This document shows, in pieces, positions 29,594-37,874 of a DNA stretch of 39,198 bases. Made by a program: the position numbers and the translations under genes. The first letter of the stretch is position 1. Every line of letters starts with the position of its first letter. Source of the stretch: Methylobacterium platani (GTDB lineage: Bacteria; Pseudomonadota; Alphaproteobacteria; Rhizobiales; Beijerinckiaceae); contig NZ_LWHQ01000014.1 of the NCBI RefSeq assembly GCF_001653715.1, positions 1 to 39,198 of the forward strand, read 5' to 3'. The notes beneath the pieces were generated by a model that saw nothing but the letters and a program-made list of their open reading frames with translations, ran no database searches and had not been told where the DNA came from.

Positions 29594-30722
29594 CCGGCGG
29601 CCTCACTCGCCACAGCCTGAGGCAAGTCGCCAGCTTGGCGACTTGATCCCGGCCGAGCCGGTCTCCGCGACCTTTGCGCTCGCCGAAACGGGCGAGCCCA
29701 CGGGTCTGCCTGCCGAGTATGCAGACGAAAAGTTTTCGTCTGCATTGCCGGCGAGCGCCGCGGCGTCGCAAACCTCCACCCGCCTCCCCGCCGAAGCCGC
29801 CTCCATCGTCGAGGCGTACCAGCGGGCGAGCAAGGCCGATGCGACCGTGCGGGCCTACAGAGGCGACGCCGCGGCGTTCGAGGCCTGGTGCGCCCGCTAC
29901 GGCTTCCGGCCGCTGCCTGCGAGCCCTGAGGCCGTAGCTGGCTTCCTGGTAGCGGAGGCAGAGGTCGGCCGGGCCGCCTCGACGATTGGCCGGCGGTGCG
30001 CTGCGATCCGGTACGCGCACAAGCTGGCGAAGATGCCGGACCCGACAGACGATGAGGCGGTGCGGGCCACGATGAAGGGCATCCGACGGAAGGTCGGCAC
30101 CGCACCCGATCAGAAGGCGGCAGCAACCGCCGACGTGCTGGCCGCCATGCTCGCGCACGTTCCCCAGACCCTCGCCGGTAAGCGGGATAGAGCTCTACTC
30201 GCCCTCGGTTTCGCTGGCGCGTTCCGCCGATCGGAGCTTGTTGCCCTCGACGTGTCGGACCTGCGCGAGGATCCCGAAGGGCTCCGGGTGCTGGTGCGGC
30301 GATCGAAGGTCGACCAAGAGGGCGCTGGGTTCGAGAAGGCCATTCCGCACGGCCGCTTCATTCGGCCGGTTGCCCTGCTGCGGGACTGGCTCGATGCGGC
30401 GGGGATCACGGAAGGGCCCGTGTTCCGGCCTGTGTCGCGGTCGGGCAGGGTTCGAATGACAATGCGGGATACCAACCCCGCCCGCCTCACCACCCAAGCT
30501 GTCGCCGACATCGTGAAGCGGTACGCCACCGCGGCCGGACTCGATGCCTCGACGTTCGGGGCTCACTCCCTGCGGGCCGGCTACATCACGACTGCGGCGG
30601 AGCGTGGGGCGGATCTCGCTCGCATCATGGATCAGTCCGGGCATCGCGACACCCGGACCGTCGTTGGGTACATCCGCCGGGCGAACGCCTTTAAGGGGCA
30701 CTCGGGAAGCGGGTTTCTTTAG
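29583..30722 (+). CDS. Tyrosine recombinase/integrase
   Basis: A 379-residue tyrosine recombinase. Residues about 70-165 form the SAM-like core-binding domain ([20 protein letters not shown]). The catalytic domain carries R215 (AFRRSEL), K242, H328-S-L-R331, H354 (SGHRD) and the nucleophile Y363 (VGYIR), a complete set. The N-terminal 65 residues are unusual and are encoded by DNA with three strong hairpins. The likely substrate is the dif-like site at 29068-29097, for dimer resolution or cassette exchange (inference from proximity). It overlaps the upstream Cys-cluster gene by 11 nt. Confidence 0.92.
   Translation: MSGNRRPHSPQPEASRQLGDLIPAEPVSATFALAETGEPTGLPAEYADEKFSSALPASAAASQTSTRLPAEAASIVEAYQRASKADATVRAYRGDAAAFEAWCARYGFRPLPASPEAVAGFLVAEAEVGRAASTIGRRCAAIRYAHKLAKMPDPTDDEAVRATMKGIRRKVGTAPDQKAAATADVLAAMLAHVPQTLAGKRDRALLALGFAGAFRRSELVALDVSDLREDPEGLRVLVRRSKVDQEGAGFEKAIPHGRFIRPVALLRDWLDAAGITEGPVFRPVSRSGRVRMTMRDTNPARLTTQAVADIVKRYATAAGLDASTFGAHSLRAGYITTAAERGADLARIMDQSGHRDTRTVVGYIRRANAFKGHSGSGFL
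29623..29745. repeat. Three hairpins in the 5' part of the recombinase gene
   Basis: CAAGTCGCCA/TGGCGACTTG with a 3-nt loop (29623-29645), GCTCGCC/GGGCGAGC near 29679-29698, and ATGCAGACGAAAA/TTTTCGTCTGCAT with a single-base centre (29719-29745). They lie within about 125 bp of coding DNA for a poorly conserved part of the protein. Confidence 0.75.
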
Positions 30723-30776
30723 AGCGCACAGCCAGAGTGAGTGCCATAAAGACGATCAGGATGGCTCATCCGAATG

Positions 30777-31115
30777 TCAGCGAGTTAGGTGCATCGCGAG
30801 AAGGTAGTCGATGAGCGCGACAAGCGCTTCATGCTGAGGGGTGCCTGCTCCGCGCGTGAGGAAGCTCGAGATGCTTTCCTCGGTCGTTCGCTGCCCTGCT
30901 GCTGAACCGCATGTGCAGCGAACGACGGGTAGATCCCGTGTATCAATTGTTAAGAGCCAGCGCGTGCCATTCTCGCTTGTGTGCAGAATGTGAGGATGAG
31001 CAGGTGTATTGAAGAAATCTGCAGAAACGCCGAGCACGTCAGCTATTTGTTGCAGGCGCCGCGGGCTGACGGAGGAAGGGAGAGGCTTTTCGGATGGAAC
31101 CGATGCTGCGCTCAT
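30777..31115 (-). CDS. Small XRE-like regulator-associated protein
   Basis: A 112-residue protein. RRLQQIADVLGVSADFFN looks like the end of an XRE-type helix-turn-helix, but the first helices are missing. The C-terminal half (SISSFLTRGAGTPQHEALVA, then LIDYLLAM) resembles the end of the 79-residue protein at 34708 (LGAFLSDGSGKPEQQALLRL), so the two share a domain. AGGAGG lies 5 nt before the ATG, a very strong start. Confidence 0.75.
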   Translation of the reverse strand: MSAASVPSEKPLPSSVSPRRLQQIADVLGVSADFFNTPAHPHILHTSENGTRWLLTIDTRDLPVVRCTCGSAAGQRTTEESISSFLTRGAGTPQHEALVALIDYLLAMHLTR

Positions 31116-31265
31116 CAGGGCCTCCTATCTGGTCGGCAGTCTATACGTTAGGGTAAGCTATCTCTCACTGTCGCCCCTCTCTCGTGCGTGTCAATCACAT
31201 ATGGAACAAAGGTGTTTCGATCTCAGTAGGTTCGGCAAACTTGGCAGGCGTCGCAGGATTGAGAC

Positions 31266-31868
31266 ATGCAGCACCAGGTCACCCGATCCGTACTCGCCTT
31301 CGTGCCTGACGCTCTGAGTGCCTCTCAGGTTGGCACTTGGACAACCGACGTCATCAACGATCGCACCGTCTGTGATGCGGCGGCGGCTGCCTTGTTCGGC
31401 GTGGATCCCAATCTGGCGGCCGAAGGCCTGCCGCTTGCTGCATACGCTCGGGTGATCCATCCCGACGATCGCGCCGGCTTCCACGACAAGCTCAACCGCG
31501 TGCGGGAGCATGGCGGCTTGTTCGTCGTCGAATACCGCGCGTTTCCCGCTCCCGGCGATCGGCGTTGGGTGCTTGCCCGAGGGCGCTACGAGCGTGACGA
31601 TCGGACAGGGGGTATGACCGGTCGGGGGATTGTCATCGACATCACCGAGAGCAAGCTCGACGGACGGGCGGAGGACCGCGCGTTCTTTATTGCGGAGGAG
31701 GATACCGAGACCCCTCTCGAACGTGCGGCTGCGTGTGCCATCCAGACGCGGCAAGCCATCGACGAGTTTGATGGGCCGGAAGGGCTCGGGTTGCGCCGTT
31801 CGGTTGACGCACTGCTCTTGGCGCTTGGACGCGCTCTCGCCCGCCGCGTCGGTGCTTCGGAGCCTTAA
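31266..31868 (+). CDS. PAS-domain protein
   Basis: A 200-residue protein. Residues about 18-130 form a PAS fold of the PAS_3 type: GTWTTDVINDRTVCD, YARVIHPDDRAGFHDKL, VEYRAFPAPGDRRWVLARGR and TGRGIVIDITESKL. The tail is helical and has no kinase, GGDEF or EAL domain, so it is either a stand-alone sensor that signals through a partner or a truncated receptor. Light or redox sensing is possible, but no FMN-binding Cys motif is seen. AGGA precedes the ATG. Confidence 0.82.
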   Translation: MQHQVTRSVLAFVPDALSASQVGTWTTDVINDRTVCDAAAAALFGVDPNLAAEGLPLAAYARVIHPDDRAGFHDKLNRVREHGGLFVVEYRAFPAPGDRRWVLARGRYERDDRTGGMTGRGIVIDITESKLDGRAEDRAFFIAEEDTETPLERAAACAIQTRQAIDEFDGPEGLGLRRSVDALLLALGRALARRVGASEP

Positions 31869-32021
31869 GCGATCCCGGCGCCACTTCACACAGCTGAAGT
31901 TGGCACAGATCTCCGTTTAGACAGCCGGGTTATGGTCCCTGGTGCTCTGTTCAGGGTGGTTAGTCTCGGTGGCTCGATGTCAGCAGGTATCTGCACGATA
32001 AGTATTTTGGGCTCGCCCAGC

Positions 32022-33284
32022 TTAGGATGCCATCCCATCGATGGCCTCGCAGGCGCTCGTGATCCCATTCACCTCCGACATCTGGATTTGTGCCTGACGG
32101 CAAGCGTCTGACACCGCAGCGGAACGTATCAGCTCGTCGATCACGCGCCGCGCCCGGCGGACGCTGAAGCGCCAGCGGCTAAGCGAAGCGCCAACTCCGA
32201 GTTGCACTACTCGCTGCGCCTCGTCGGCGTGGTCGAACGCCACCGGCACGATCAACTGCGGGCAGTTAGCCGCTAGTGCCTGGGCTACCGTACCGACGCC
32301 CCCGTGATGGATCAGCGCCGCGCAGGCAGGTAGTAGCTGGCTCAACGGCGCGTAAGGGACGTGCAGTACCCCAGGTGGTAGGTCGGCGGGGATCTCGTCA
32401 GCCCGGCCGGTCAGCAGGATGCCTCGCCGTCCCGAGAGCCGGCACACCTCTGCAGCAGTGCCGAAGAACGACTGCGCGCCAGCCATTGCCGAGCCGTAGG
32501 TGAAGACCAGCGGCGCTGATCCCGCGTGCAAGAATGCCTGGAGGCTCGGCGCTAGGCGGGCGGTGTCACCGTAGGTGTCCGCAAGTAAAAAACTGACCTG
32601 TCGGATCTGCTCCGGCCAGTCTTTTTGCGGCTTAGCGTACCAGTCGGGAACAGCAAGAAGTACTCGTTCAGGGCTATGCCACCAGTTCCTTAGGCGTTTT
32701 ACAGGGGCAAGCCCGAGCTTGGTCCGGAATGCGTTGAGCGGCGGCAGCACAGAGGGGTCAATGACTAACTTATCAGCACCGCGACTGAGCCCATGGCGCC
32801 AGCGAGCCGGCAGCAGGTTGGGCAGCGGCAGACCTGGCAATCGTGGTGGCGCAAAGCGGCTCTCGACGAGCATCGGCATCAGGTGAAGCGTCGTCAGAGA
32901 CAGCCCAAGTCGTTCTTGCGCTACCCGGGCTCCGAGCGCGAGAGTGGAGGCGACCACAAGATCTTTTCCTGGGCAGGCCTGCGTCTCCAGCCAGCGATAG
33001 GTCGGTTCGATCGCCTCTGCGATCGCCTTGAACATGATGCGAGCACCCCGGATCGGGCGCCACAGCGCTTGCTGCCTTACCACTCGCTCGAAGTCGGCTG
33101 ATGTGCCGATGGCGTAGAACGACAGGCCAGCCCGAGCGGCAAGGGGCATGAACGGTTCGGGGGCTGCAAGATATACCTGATGGCCGCGTGCCTGAAGCGC
33201 TGCGCCGAGTGCGATGACGGGGAGAATGTCCCCATGAGTGCCAAGAGCTACGAGGAAAACACGGCGATTTTCGTCGATCATCAT
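32022..33284 (-). CDS. GT1-family glycosyltransferase (UGT/RhlB-like)
   Basis: A 420-residue glycosyltransferase of the GT-B fold. The N-terminal GTHGDILPVIALGAALQARG is the acceptor-domain signature of sterol/rhamnosyl/macrolide UGTs. The C-terminal half has PLVFTYGSAMAG, GVLHVPYAPLSQLLPACAAL and the nucleotide-sugar motif HHGGVGTVAQALAANCPQLI with the later DHADEAQRV. It probably transfers a sugar to a lipid or secondary metabolite (hopanoid, carotenoid or glycolipid are possible). Two adjacent ATGs (33284, 33281) are likely starts; a TTG at 33302 is less likely. A single-gene cargo unit. Confidence 0.9.
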   Translation of the reverse strand: MMIDENRRVFLVALGTHGDILPVIALGAALQARGHQVYLAAPEPFMPLAARAGLSFYAIGTSADFERVVRQQALWRPIRGARIMFKAIAEAIEPTYRWLETQACPGKDLVVASTLALGARVAQERLGLSLTTLHLMPMLVESRFAPPRLPGLPLPNLLPARWRHGLSRGADKLVIDPSVLPPLNAFRTKLGLAPVKRLRNWWHSPERVLLAVPDWYAKPQKDWPEQIRQVSFLLADTYGDTARLAPSLQAFLHAGSAPLVFTYGSAMAGAQSFFGTAAEVCRLSGRRGILLTGRADEIPADLPPGVLHVPYAPLSQLLPACAALIHHGGVGTVAQALAANCPQLIVPVAFDHADEAQRVVQLGVGASLSRWRFSVRRARRVIDELIRSAAVSDACRQAQIQMSEVNGITSACEAIDGMAS

Positions 33285-33944
33285 GGTCGTACCGGGATGC
33301 AATGAAGACAGCGCCAGCGTCTTCGAAAGATAGACCTCTGAGTTCGTCTCATTATCTTTCCGTTATTGATGGCGTGTAATGAACGAAATTGATCATTGTC
33401 AATTGAGAATACGCAGTATATAAGATAGCAGAAAAATTTTGTAACAAAATAACAATTGTGAAAAAATTAGAATAAGCCTGATATTAAATGTTCAATATAT
33501 CAGACTGCAGCGATCGGCGGCGGGGCCTTCTTCGTTCCCCGCCACATTAGCTTTCGATAATGACGCCTGTCCATGGCAATGCCAGGAGAAGCACGGCTGT
33601 CGTGATGCGGAACGCCGGCAGCCGTAGCGAGCCGGACGAGTTTTCGACCGACCCCTTGTCCCGGCTCGCCCCATCCAGATCACAAGCCGGTGCCTCACTG
33701 CCTACGGCTCGTAGGTCCTATCGTCAGGCGGAGTAGGCTGGCTGGCGTGGCGGCTACGTTAGAAGCGAAAAATTGTCTGCACCGAGGCCGCGCCCAGAGC
33801 AATGTCATTTAGCACTTTTCCCAAAACGTTCGATCTATGACCGCCATAAAAACTTATAATTTATTAATGCTACTTATTTTGGTGATGATACACATGCATG
33901 ACAGCAGCAACTTATCTGTAAATATAACCATAGGATTATAGATT
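33285..33944. other. 660-bp AT-rich intergenic region
   Basis: No convincing gene. The left part is very AT-rich and holds CTGATATT/AATATATCAG (33478-33503), an inverted repeat that might be an operator. A GGCGGGG/CCCCGCC hairpin lies near 33518-33542, then the half dif-like site (33551-33566). The right part is GC-rich to about 33800, then AT-rich up to the LuxR-type gene. The sharp changes in composition suggest a junction of acquired segments. Confidence 0.6.
33551..33566. other. Half copy of the dif-like site, inverted
   Basis: CTTTCGATAA followed by TGACGC equals, on the opposite strand, one arm plus the whole spacer of the site at 29068-29097. The second arm is absent (CTGTCC follows). 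It may be a scar or a low-affinity secondary site of the recombinase. Confidence 0.7.
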
Positions 33945-34664
33945 ATGCCTATAAATGACGATATGAGTAATGACAAAAATTTATCTTTCGAAGAACCTAG
34001 GGATTTTACGATCACATCGTCGAAAAATATTGATATAAATTCATCAATATATGTTATTGAGAGTCGTAAGATGCTTCGCGATTGCCTTGAAAAATGCTTG
34101 ATGAAGTCATTTAATGACCAAACCATAATGTCGTTTGCATCCATCGATGAATGGGATCGGTCGAAAACATTATGTAGGGAAGGAGACATCATTATCCTAT
34201 GCTGTGATGCGCTCGAGACTCCTCAAGCCGAAGAGGATCGTAATGATCTTCTTTCTCGCTCCGGTATCGAGGCTAGGTTTGTGCTTTTGTGCGACAGCGA
34301 AGATTTAGCTGGCGTCGTTGAACAACTGAATAAGGGCGTACACGGCTATATCCCGACCAGCGTCAGTCTCAAGGTGGCGATTGAGGCCATACGAGTGGTA
34401 CAAGCTGGAGGAATTTTCATCCCCTCTAGCTGCGTATTCCAACATTGCGAACCTGTTGAGCCTGTAACGCCTCGCAGCCAATTCACTCCACGCCAGAGCG
34501 CGGTGCTAGAGCAGCTGCAGACGGGCCGGTCGAATAAAATAATAGCATTTGAGCTAAAAATGAAAGAAAGCACCGTCAAGGTTCATGTTCGAAATATCAT
34601 GCGAAGACTCGGCGTCACAAATAGAACAGAAGCTGTTGTTCAGACACATAAAAATAATTATTGA
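33945..34664 (+). CDS. LuxR/NarL-family response-regulator-like transcription factor
   Basis: A 239-residue regulator. The C-terminal helix-turn-helix is of the GerE/LuxR type (FTPRQSAVLEQLQTGRSNKI, IAFELKMKESTVKVHVRNIM). The N-terminal part has receiver-like strands (IYVIESRKMLRDCLEKCL, EARFVLLCDSEDLAGVVEQL), but the phospho-acceptor Asp is not clear, so it may be phosphorylation-independent. The gene and its flanks are much more AT-rich than the rest, which suggests recent acquisition. AGGA lies about 11 nt before the ATG. No partner kinase is encoded nearby. Confidence 0.85.
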   Translation: MPINDDMSNDKNLSFEEPRDFTITSSKNIDINSSIYVIESRKMLRDCLEKCLMKSFNDQTIMSFASIDEWDRSKTLCREGDIIILCCDALETPQAEEDRNDLLSRSGIEARFVLLCDSEDLAGVVEQLNKGVHGYIPTSVSLKVAIEAIRVVQAGGIFIPSSCVFQHCEPVEPVTPRSQFTPRQSAVLEQLQTGRSNKIIAFELKMKESTVKVHVRNIMRRLGVTNRTEAVVQTHKNNY

Positions 34665-34707
34665 TACTCAAAAATAAAACCATATAATAATTTATAGGAA
34701 ATAAAAA

Positions 34708-34947
34708 ATGTCAAACCGAAGAGAATTATATAGAAATCCTAAGGGGGATTGTTGGTACCTAGGGCGAGAACCGGTGGATGGTAGAACTTTTGTTATCCAT
34801 CAGCCCAACGGTCCGTCAGGTAGCCGTCTGCGCCATATCGAGCTAGGAGCTTTCCTGAGCGATGGAAGCGGGAAACCAGAGCAACAGGCTTTGCTCCGCT
34901 TGATTGGCACTCTTGTTGACGTCCCGCCGTATGCAGACGACGCCTGA
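34708..34947 (+). CDS. Small conserved hypothetical protein next to the LuxR-type gene
   Basis: A 79-residue protein (MSNRRELYRNPKGDCWYLGR, then HQPNGPSGSRLRHIELGAFL) of a family I know only as small hypothetical proteins in Methylobacterium-like genomes. Its C-terminal part resembles that of the 112-residue protein at 30777-31115. AGGAA lies 8 nt before the ATG. It follows the LuxR-type gene by 43 nt, so it may be co-transcribed. Confidence 0.78.
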   Translation: MSNRRELYRNPKGDCWYLGREPVDGRTFVIHQPNGPSGSRLRHIELGAFLSDGSGKPEQQALLRLIGTLVDVPPYADDA

Positions 34948-35229
34948 AGACTGCACAGCCCGAGTTGCGCTGGCAGGCGTTGCTCGTGCAACTCGCAGCC
35001 CTCGACGCGCTGTGTACCCACGGCTCGCGGTGGATCATGGTCCGCAGCGCAAGTGAGCCAGATGCTTGCCAGGATTGCAGGGTAGCGGCGGGCCGGGGCG
35101 TTCCCTCCAGATGGAGACCCGGCCCGCCAGCCTCGCTGAAGGGTGATCGGAACAGCAAGGCACCTGCGCTTAGCAGTGAAGCCGGGCGGCGACACAGACA
35201 TCCGTTGGGTTGTGACGTGACGAGGAAGC

Positions 35230-35373
35230 CTACCGGAACGGGGTGGGGATCACGTCCTCAAGCGCGAAGAAGATCCCCACGAGCGCGATCACGAGGCCCG
35301 CCACGATCAGGCTCAGAGTTCGGAGCGGCAGGGTACGCCCAGTTCCCTGCCGCCATGGGTTGAGCAGGCTCAC
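35230..35373 (-). CDS. Small single-span membrane protein after mucR
   Basis: A 47-residue protein. MSLLNPWRQGTGRTLPLRT precedes a single transmembrane helix (LSLIVAGLVIALVGIFFALE, residues about 20-39) with a short Pro-rich tail. The GTG at 35371-35373 begins 1 nt after the stop of the MucR-like gene and has GGAG upstream within that gene, so the two are probably co-translated. The positive N-terminus predicts an N-inside orientation. Function unknown. Confidence 0.7.
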   Translation of the reverse strand: MSLLNPWRQGTGRTLPLRTLSLIVAGLVIALVGIFFALEDVIPTPFR

Positions 35374-35374
35374 T

Positions 35375-35881
35375 TCACTCCGCCGAGGCGGTTTCGACCT
35401 TCTTCGGCCTGCCGCGCCGCGCCGGTGCAGCAGGCTCGCCCGCCTCAGCTTCCGCCTTGCGCGCAGTTGCCCGGTCGCGCCGGATCTGTCCGAGACCGAG
35501 GCTCTTGGCGAGTTCGGAGCGCTGAGCGGCGTAGGTAGCCGCCACCATCGGGTAGTCGCGCGGGAGCCCGAACTTCTGGCGGTACTCGTCCGGTGTGTAA
35601 CCCTGCGAGTTGAGGTGACGCTTCAAGCTTTTATACGGCTTCCCGTCGAGGAAACTCGTGATCGCGTCGGGGGTAACCGACTTCCGGATCTGCGCCGCGG
35701 TAACCTTGTGATCCTCCTCCGGCGCGGCCGCCGGCTGGCCGAGGCTACTCAGAGACGCATGCACGGATGTGATCAGTCCGGGCAGCTCGGACGTTGGGAC
35801 ATTATTCCTCGTGACGTAAGCGCCAACGATGCTGGCGGCTAGACCGATAAAATCGGCGTCGTGCTGTGCGACGTCATCCAT
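35375..35881 (-). CDS. MucR/Ros-family transcriptional regulator lacking zinc ligands
   Basis: A 168-residue Ros/MucR homologue. The core KPYKSLKRHLNSQGYTPDEY, then RQKFGLPRDYPMVAATYAAQ, is diagnostic. The zinc-finger positions are altered: the first Cys is S76 and the distal His is absent, leaving only D79 and H89. Zinc-free Ros homologues that still bind DNA are known from Mesorhizobium. It probably works as a global or local repressor that bridges AT-rich targets, and the AT-rich islands here would suit. A TTTTAT/ATAAAA repeat lies upstream. The C-terminus is Ala/Arg-rich. Confidence 0.88.
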   Translation of the reverse strand: MDDVAQHDADFIGLAASIVGAYVTRNNVPTSELPGLITSVHASLSSLGQPAAAPEEDHKVTAAQIRKSVTPDAITSFLDGKPYKSLKRHLNSQGYTPDEYRQKFGLPRDYPMVAATYAAQRSELAKSLGLGQIRRDRATARKAEAEAGEPAAPARRGRPKKVETASAE

Positions 35882-35949
35882 ATCTGAGACCCTAATTATC
35901 CGTTCTTCTACGGTTCAAAGGTAAGGCGCATCAGGGCGGATGGGTCAAG

Positions 35950-35965
35950 TTTTATTGTGATAAAA
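35950..35965. promoter_or_regulatory. AT-rich inverted repeat TTTTAT-TGTG-ATAAAA
   Basis: It lies 69 bp upstream of the mucR-like start, in an AT-rich gap shared with the divergent gene at 36040. The composition fits a MucR-type target, suggesting autoregulation. Confidence 0.4.
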
Positions 35966-36039
35966 TCAGCATCGTTCCATATGAACGGTGCCGCGGCTAT
36001 GCTATGTAACGCATCAGATTGTACAGTCACGAGGCATCA

Positions 36040-36693
36040 ATGACCCGGCGCCGTAAGTCCGGAGACGATCTCCTTGGCGTGGCTCGCATCAAGGCCGAGG
36101 AGAGAGGCGGCCCGTCAGGCATCGCCGATCGGTACGAGGAGGCCGCTCGTGCGCCCCTGCCGGTCGATGCACGCCGCGCTGCCGGCGGCGAGCTGATGCC
36201 GGCCGAGGACTTCGCAGAGAATACCCTGCCGGCGATCCTCGACACCCTGGCGAACCCCGATGCCGTCGCAGCCGATGCCAGCCGTGATCGGCTCGACCTC
36301 GCCAAGAATGCCGGCTCCCTGGAGATGGCCCTCGACACGGCCGACAGCATCCAGGCCGCCGATGGGCTCGAACGGATGCTCGCCCACCAGCTCGCAACCG
36401 CCCATGTTGCGGCGATGACAGCGGCAGCCCTGATGCAGCAGCAGATGACGGAGGCCAGCCGGTCGCTCGGGTCTGCCCGCCAGGCGGCGTGCGTCGAGGC
36501 TGAGCGCATGTCCCGGGCCTTCGTGCGCCTGACCGGCTCGTATCAGGCCGGGATGCAGACCTTGCAGCGGATGCGCTCGGGCGGGCGACAGGTCGTCGTG
36601 GTGCAGCACAACCACATCGGCGAGGGCGCTCAGGCTGTGGTGGCTGGGAGCGTGACCGGGGGGCCTCGGTCCCGCAAGCGGGTCGGGGGGTAG
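36040..36693 (+). CDS. Phage/plasmid protein, coupled to the HGGX gene
   Basis: A 217-residue helical protein (MTRRRKSGDDLLGVARIKAE ... LAHQLATAHVAAMTAAALMQ ... VVVVQHNHIGEGAQAVVAG). I know this type only as a hypothetical companion of HGGX proteins in Hyphomicrobiales prophages and plasmids. GAGG lies 5 nt before the ATG at 36040, preferred to a start 21 nt earlier. The next gene begins 2 nt after its stop. A role in packaging or DNA handling is speculative. Confidence 0.75.
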   Translation: MTRRRKSGDDLLGVARIKAEERGGPSGIADRYEEAARAPLPVDARRAAGGELMPAEDFAENTLPAILDTLANPDAVAADASRDRLDLAKNAGSLEMALDTADSIQAADGLERMLAHQLATAHVAAMTAAALMQQQMTEASRSLGSARQAACVEAERMSRAFVRLTGSYQAGMQTLQRMRSGGRQVVVVQHNHIGEGAQAVVAGSVTGGPRSRKRVGG

Positions 36694-36695
36694 GG

Positions 36696-37022
36696 GTGAA
36701 ATCAGACGACGCACCCCAAGAACCCAACTGGCGGGCCGCCCTCGACAAGGCGCGGCAGGCGCCCCGGTGCGGGGCCCGCACCCGCTCAGGGATCGCCTGC
36801 GCGGCCCCTGGGATGCCGAACGGGCGGTGCTACCGGCATGGTGGCGCCAGCACGGGCGCCAAGACCCCTGAGGGCCGGGAGAGGGCCGCACGGGCGAACT
36901 GGAAGCACGGGCGGTACACGGCCCGGGCCATCGCACTCCGGCGGATGATCGCGAAGGCGGGTCGCGACCTGGAGGAGATGATCCGGGCGACTGAAGCCTT
37001 GATGGATAGTCGGCAGAATTAA
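36696..37022 (+). CDS. HGGX-motif phage protein
   Basis: A 108-residue protein with RCGARTRSGIACAAPGMPNG, then CYRHGGASTGAKTPEGRERA, and ANWKHGRYTARA, the hallmark of the small HGGXXXGAKTPEGR phage proteins (possible zinc-binding Cys/His). They are common near phage packaging genes and on plasmids in alphaproteobacteria; the function is unknown. The GTG start at 36696 is 2 nt after the previous stop, with a G-rich ribosome site. A terminator-like hairpin follows at 37113. Confidence 0.82.
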   Translation: MKSDDAPQEPNWRAALDKARQAPRCGARTRSGIACAAPGMPNGRCYRHGGASTGAKTPEGRERAARANWKHGRYTARAIALRRMIAKAGRDLEEMIRATEALMDSRQN

Positions 37023-37112
37023 ACGCAGGCAGAGTTCTGCCGACGGTAGCAGGGTGCCGCACGGCAACCGGGCTGGGCGCGGCTAATTCATTGTATCTGC
37101 AGACCTTATAAG

Positions 37113-37154
37113 AATGCCCAGCAAGCCGGGTTCGGCCGCTGGGCTTCGGGCATT
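37113..37154. terminator. Terminator-like nested hairpin between convergent genes
   Basis: GCCCAGC (37116-37122) pairs with GCTGGGC (37138-37144), and AATGCCC can alternatively pair with GGGCATT (37148-37154), followed by TCTT on the plus strand. It lies between convergent genes and may stop both transcripts. Confidence 0.6.
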
Positions 37155-37169
37155 TCTTGGTCAGTGAGA

Positions 37170-37685
37170 CTACGGGCAGGAATGCCTCTGCCCATCGTTG
37201 CCGAGATAGGTGCCGCTGGCCCTGTCATAGGACCGGAAGCGCTGGATGCAGTAGCTCACCTGATCAGGATCGGATGTGACGTCGGTCGCAGCAGGTGCAT
37301 AGCCTTCGTCGAACCCGCCGTATCCAGCCGGAGCATAGCCACCACCGTAGTACCCGGCATCGTAGCCGCCGTACCCGTAGCCGAGCCCCCCAGCGGCCAA
37401 GCCAAGTCCGAGACCCACGCCTAGCCCGGCAGCTCCGTACCCAAAGCCCCGTCCGCGGTAGTAGCCGCCTCGATTGCCGGCGTACCCGCGCCCGCTAAAG
37501 CTGCCAACGGCAGGACGGACGCCACCAGCTGCGACGGCACCGCCGCCACGTTGACCACCGACAGCAAGCCCCGAGCTGCCAGCAGCGCCACGGAAGCCGC
37601 CTCCACCGGGACGCGCATCGGCTGTCGCTGGGAGGAGAGAAAACGCAGCAGCCACGGTTATTGCAGTGAGGAAAGCATGTTTCAT
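37170..37685 (-). CDS. Exported Gly-rich protein with BA14K-like C-terminus
   Basis: A 171-residue protein. A signal peptide (MKHAFLTAITVAAAFSLLPA, cleavage near ATADA) is followed by a Gly/Tyr/Ala-rich middle (many GGYGYG-like repeats). The ending (SYCIQRFRSYDRASGTYLGN, then DGQRHSCP) is the BA14K domain, named for a Brucella immunoreactive surface protein. It probably lies in the periplasm or outer surface. The ATG at 37683-37685 gives the signal peptide directly; the frame open to 37763 adds a hydrophilic arm that would spoil it. Confidence 0.85.
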   Translation of the reverse strand: MKHAFLTAITVAAAFSLLPATADARPGGGGFRGAAGSSGLAVGGQRGGGAVAAGGVRPAVGSFSGRGYAGNRGGYYRGRGFGYGAAGLGVGLGLGLAAGGLGYGYGGYDAGYYGGGYAPAGYGGFDEGYAPAATDVTSDPDQVSYCIQRFRSYDRASGTYLGNDGQRHSCP

Positions 37686-37874
37686 AGGATTTGTCCGTGG
37701 TGAGAGAAGCCTCTCAGACTCAGTGAACTTCCCCCGGGTGCTTTCGGTCCATGCGCGCGACAATTCCGCTTGCCAGGAGAAGTAGCGCTGAACTGCTTAG
37801 CTGAGGAGCATATGCCGGCGCCTGCCGGCTCTGGATCCATTCTCATGCGTTGCCTCGTAGCAGAGGACCGCCAC

